This document shows, one piece after another, positions 61,867 through 64,000 of a stretch of DNA of 64,000 bases (position 1 is the first letter of the stretch; every line of letters starts with the position of its first letter). The notes under the pieces are model-generated. The model was not told the origin of the DNA. It did no database searches and saw nothing but the letters and a program-made list of their open reading frames with translations. The DNA lies in NCBI GenBank assembly GCA_023418575.1, contig JAEZZM010000035.1:1-64000 (forward strand), given 5' to 3'. The position numbers and the translations under genes were made by a program. The stretch is from Actinomycetes bacterium (GTDB lineage Bacteria; Actinomycetota; Coriobacteriia; Coriobacteriales; JAEZZM01).

Positions 61867-62316
61867 CTAAGAAGCTTTAAGCTCTTTTCTTGCCTTCTTT
61901 TTGCTAAGTTTTTTACAAAGCTTCTTTGAGTCTTTAGATAGTTTGGCTGAGTGTAAGGCTATTAAATTTGCCTTTGTACCAGCGATATTTTTAATTAAAA
62001 CCTGTTTTTTCTTGATAGGTGCCTCAAGCTTAAGCTCAGAAATCAACTTCATTACTAAGGGCGCTTGTTCATCGGTGACTTTACGGCTCAAACCAAGCTT
62101 AAGCCGCTTTTTTGACCCTTGGACTTTAAGCTTATACACAATGGCATGACGCTTCCTGTTTGCTTCCAAATTTGCATACTTAAGACCTTTTTTACAAGCA
62201 TAACCCGAAGCTTCCAGCACCCCAGTGCTGCGCTTGTAAACCTTAACATTGCAGCGGTGATGGCAGCGTTTGCACTCTAGAGCAAACTGCAACTCTTTTG
62301 CAGTATCATCTTTCAT
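61867..62316 (-). CDS. DUF1667-like protein with Cys-rich N-terminus
   Basis: A 149-residue protein. Residues 13-50 (CKRCHHRCNVKVYKRSTG, then SGYACKKGLKYANLEA) match the pattern of DUF1667 (CxxCxxxC, then a Cys-Lys-Lys-Gly-x2-Tyr-Ala). DUF1667 proteins are found next to flavin glycerol-3-phosphate dehydrogenase homologues, and here two flavoprotein genes lie across the convergent gap. The C-terminal half is unusually basic (KKLCKKLSKKKARKELK). An iron-sulfur or zinc site is plausible from the four Cys residues. Confidence 0.6.
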   Translation of the reverse strand: MKDDTAKELQFALECKRCHHRCNVKVYKRSTGVLEASGYACKKGLKYANLEANRKRHAIVYKLKVQGSKKRLKLGLSRKVTDEQAPLVMKLISELKLEAPIKKKQVLIKNIAGTKANLIALHSAKLSKDSKKLCKKLSKKKARKELKAS

Positions 62317-62361
62317 AGTATTACTCCCTCTCCCCTTTAGCCCTTAATAGTAGTGTCATAG

Positions 62362-64000
62362 CTAGCGTTTTTTGCGTGCTCCATAGCTTGAACCCTTACG
62401 AGCAGATTTTTTCAAGCGCAAGATCAAAGCTTCTTCATCTGAACCTTCCCCCAAAGATTCTAAAGATAGAATTTGATCTCTAATGCGAGCCGCCTCTTCA
62501 AAGTTCAAGGCCTCACTTGCTAAAAGCATATCCTCTTGTAAGGAGGCGATAAGATCTGAGCGCTCAGCAGGACTTAAGGCCGATACATCTTGTGCCAAAG
62601 ATGCTCCAAGACTCGACGCTTCTTCTTGCTTTTGCTCTTCAGAAGAAATAAAACTACTGATGTCTGTAATGGACTTTTTTATAGTTTGAGGAACAATTCC
62701 ATGCTCCTTGTTATAAGCCATCTGCAGCTGGCGCCTTCTTTTTGTTTCATCTAAAGCATATTGCATACTCTCTGTGATTTTATCGGCATACATAATAACT
62801 TGGCCATGGGCGTTACGCGCAGCTCGCCCAATTGTTTGGATTAAGGAGCGTTTATTACGTAAAAAGCCTTCCTTATCGGCATCTAAAATTGCAACCAGTG
62901 AAACCTCAGGAAGATCTAGACCCTCACGTAAGAGGTTGATTCCCACCAAAACATCAAAGCTACCTTCTCTTAGTTCTCGCAAGATTTCAACGCGCTCAAG
63001 AGTACCAATATCTGAGTGCATATAATTAGCCTTGATTCCATTGTCTAAGAGATGTTCTGTAAGATCTTCAGCCATACGCTTAGTAAGCGTAGTAACCAGC
63101 ACGCGCTCACGTCGCTTTACGCGCTCTAAGATCTCATCACGCAGGTCATCTATCTGACCTCTCACAGGGCGCACATCAATCTCTGGATCCAAAAGCCCTG
63201 TTGGCCTAATAATTTGCTCAACGAGCTGCTCTGAAACACGCTCCTCATAATCGCCTGGCGTTGCTGATACATAAATAAACTGAGGAATTCTCTGTTCAAA
63301 TTCATCAAAACGCAAGGGCCTATTATCTAAAGCAGAAGGAAGTCTAAAACCATGCTCTACCAGAGTAATCTTGCGGGAACGGTCGCCCTCATACATACCA
63401 CGTATTTGAGGAACGGTCACATGAGATTCGTCGATAATACAAAGCATATCCTCTGGAAAGTAATCTATAAGGCTAAAAGGTGGCTCTCCTGGAGCTCTTC
63501 CATCAAGGTGGCGTGAATAATTTTCAATACCACTGCAAAAATTCATGGTCTGAAGCATTTCAAGATCATAATCTGTACGCTGCTCTAGGCGTTGAGCTTC
63601 CAACAGCTTTCCAGCTTCCCTTAATTCTTGCAAACGAGACTGTTTTTCTTCTTCAATAGTTGCAAGCGCATGGTCTATTTTTGGTCTTTCAGTTACATAA
63701 TGAGAGGCGGGCCAGACGGGGATTGAGTCATAAGATTGTAGCTGTTCGCCTGTAATTCTATCTACTTCTTGTATGCTTTCTATCTCATCGCCAAAAAAAC
63801 TCACACGCAAAGGGTTTTCTCCGTATGCAGGGAAAATATCAACAACATCTCCCCTAACTCTAAAACAACCTCTGCGCAGCTCATAATCATTTCTGTCATA
63901 CTGAATATCAATAAGCTGGTAGATAAGCTTATCTCTATCCATCTCCACCTTAGTATCTAAAAAGACTGCCATACCTGCATAGTCTTGTGGTGAACCTATA
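62362..64000 (-). CDS. uvrB: Excinuclease ABC subunit B, 5' part outside the window
   Basis: The C-terminal 540-odd residues of UvrB, the DNA-damage-verifying helicase. The frame stays open to the window's right edge (reading IGSPQDYAG before MAVF), so the start and Walker A lie outside. [64 protein letters not shown] and [17 protein letters not shown] are typical. A UVR domain ([21 protein letters not shown]) ends it and binds UvrC. Confidence 0.96.
   Translation of the reverse strand, partial: IGSPQDYAGMAVFLDTKVEMDRDKLIYQLIDIQYDRNDYELRRGCFRVRGDVVDIFPAYGENPLRVSFFGDEIESIQEVDRITGEQLQSYDSIPVWPASHYVTERPKIDHALATIEEEKQSRLQELREAGKLLEAQRLEQRTDYDLEMLQTMNFCSGIENYSRHLDGRAPGEPPFSLIDYFPEDMLCIIDESHVTVPQIRGMYEGDRSRKITLVEHGFRLPSALDNRPLRFDEFEQRIPQFIYVSATPGDYEERVSEQLVEQIIRPTGLLDPEIDVRPVRGQIDDLRDEILERVKRRERVLVTTLTKRMAEDLTEHLLDNGIKANYMHSDIGTLERVEILRELREGSFDVLVGINLLREGLDLPEVSLVAILDADKEGFLRNKRSLIQTIGRAARNAHGQVIMYADKITESMQYALDETKRRRQLQMAYNKEHGIVPQTIKKSITDISSFISSEEQKQEEASSLGASLAQDVSALSPAERSDLIASLQEDMLLASEALNFEEAARIRDQILSLESLGEGSDEEALILRLKKSARKGSSYGARKKR

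Larger units (their letters stand above)
9480..62880. repeat. Dispersed octamer GCCGATAA, 26 copies counted
   Basis: As GCCGATAA on the + strand at 12301, 12866, 28351, 33971, 42981, 43398, 46952, 48004, 54586, 55557, 60952. As TTATCGGC at 9480, 21135, 23771, 27734, 33077, 38906, 39412, 42196, 44324, 47702, 48989, 53652, 60145, 62780, 62873. None were seen in 1-8880 or 16552-19800. Counted by eye; a few could be missed. Confidence 0.8.

Overview
The window looks like a chromosome segment of a low-GC member of the Actinobacteria, most likely class Coriobacteriia (Atopobium / Fannyhessea / Lancefieldella type). This rests on the whiA–yvcK–rapZ–gap–pgk–tpiA–gpmI–secG order, the protein sequences, and the AT-rich codon use. 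The genus is an inference; no rRNA gene is present to settle it.

Layout. (1) 1–8.4 kb is an accessory region full of decayed mobile and defence genes: an unrecognised ORF end, two Fic proteins (one with its own palindromic promoter), a phage terminase cut by a dead IS1249-type element, a DUF4926 gene, a recombinase remnant, a GIY-YIG nuclease, a GyrI-like scrap, a DinJ–YafQ toxin–antitoxin pair with a frameshifted antitoxin, and an AbiEii remnant. (2) 8.9–16.5 kb is ordinary chromosome: K+/H+ antiporter, Maf, a hydrolase–acetyltransferase fusion, cell-surface sugar genes (glf plus a glycosyltransferase) and acetate kinase. (3) 16.55–19.8 kb is a second foreign patch, a broken type I restriction subunit (HsdR) overlapping an intact HEPN-motif protein. 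(4) 19.9–36.4 kb holds hinT, exonuclease VII, a zinc protease, RNase D, TerC, tRNA-Val, tRNA-Gly and tRNA-Leu, a partner-switching signalling module (PP2C phosphatase and STAS–kinase fusion), a NusG_II–ApbE–Gx flavin/redox module, and an orphan solute-binding lipoprotein. (5) 36.5–44.6 kb is one long minus-strand operon, rapZ–yvcK–whiA–gap–pgk–tpiA–gpmI–secG. (6) 44.7–64 kb holds a zinc-ribbon LRR membrane protein, the three excision-repair genes uvrC, uvrA and uvrB, a cell-wall group (D-Asp ligase-like ATP-grasp, asnB, murJ), Mrp, two flavoproteins and a DUF1667-like protein.

How the genes work together. The glycolytic operon joins lower glycolysis to carbon-control factors (YvcK, RapZ). The glf/GT2 pair and the ligase/AsnB/MurJ group suggest envelope building. 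UvrA, UvrB and UvrC lie within 17 kb. The most unusual signals are an octamer, GCCGATAA, that I count 26 times in the native regions in both orientations and several reading frames but not in the two foreign patches; the HsdR–HEPN remnant; a multi-hairpin leader before mrp; and a toxin whose antitoxin has lost its C-terminal part.
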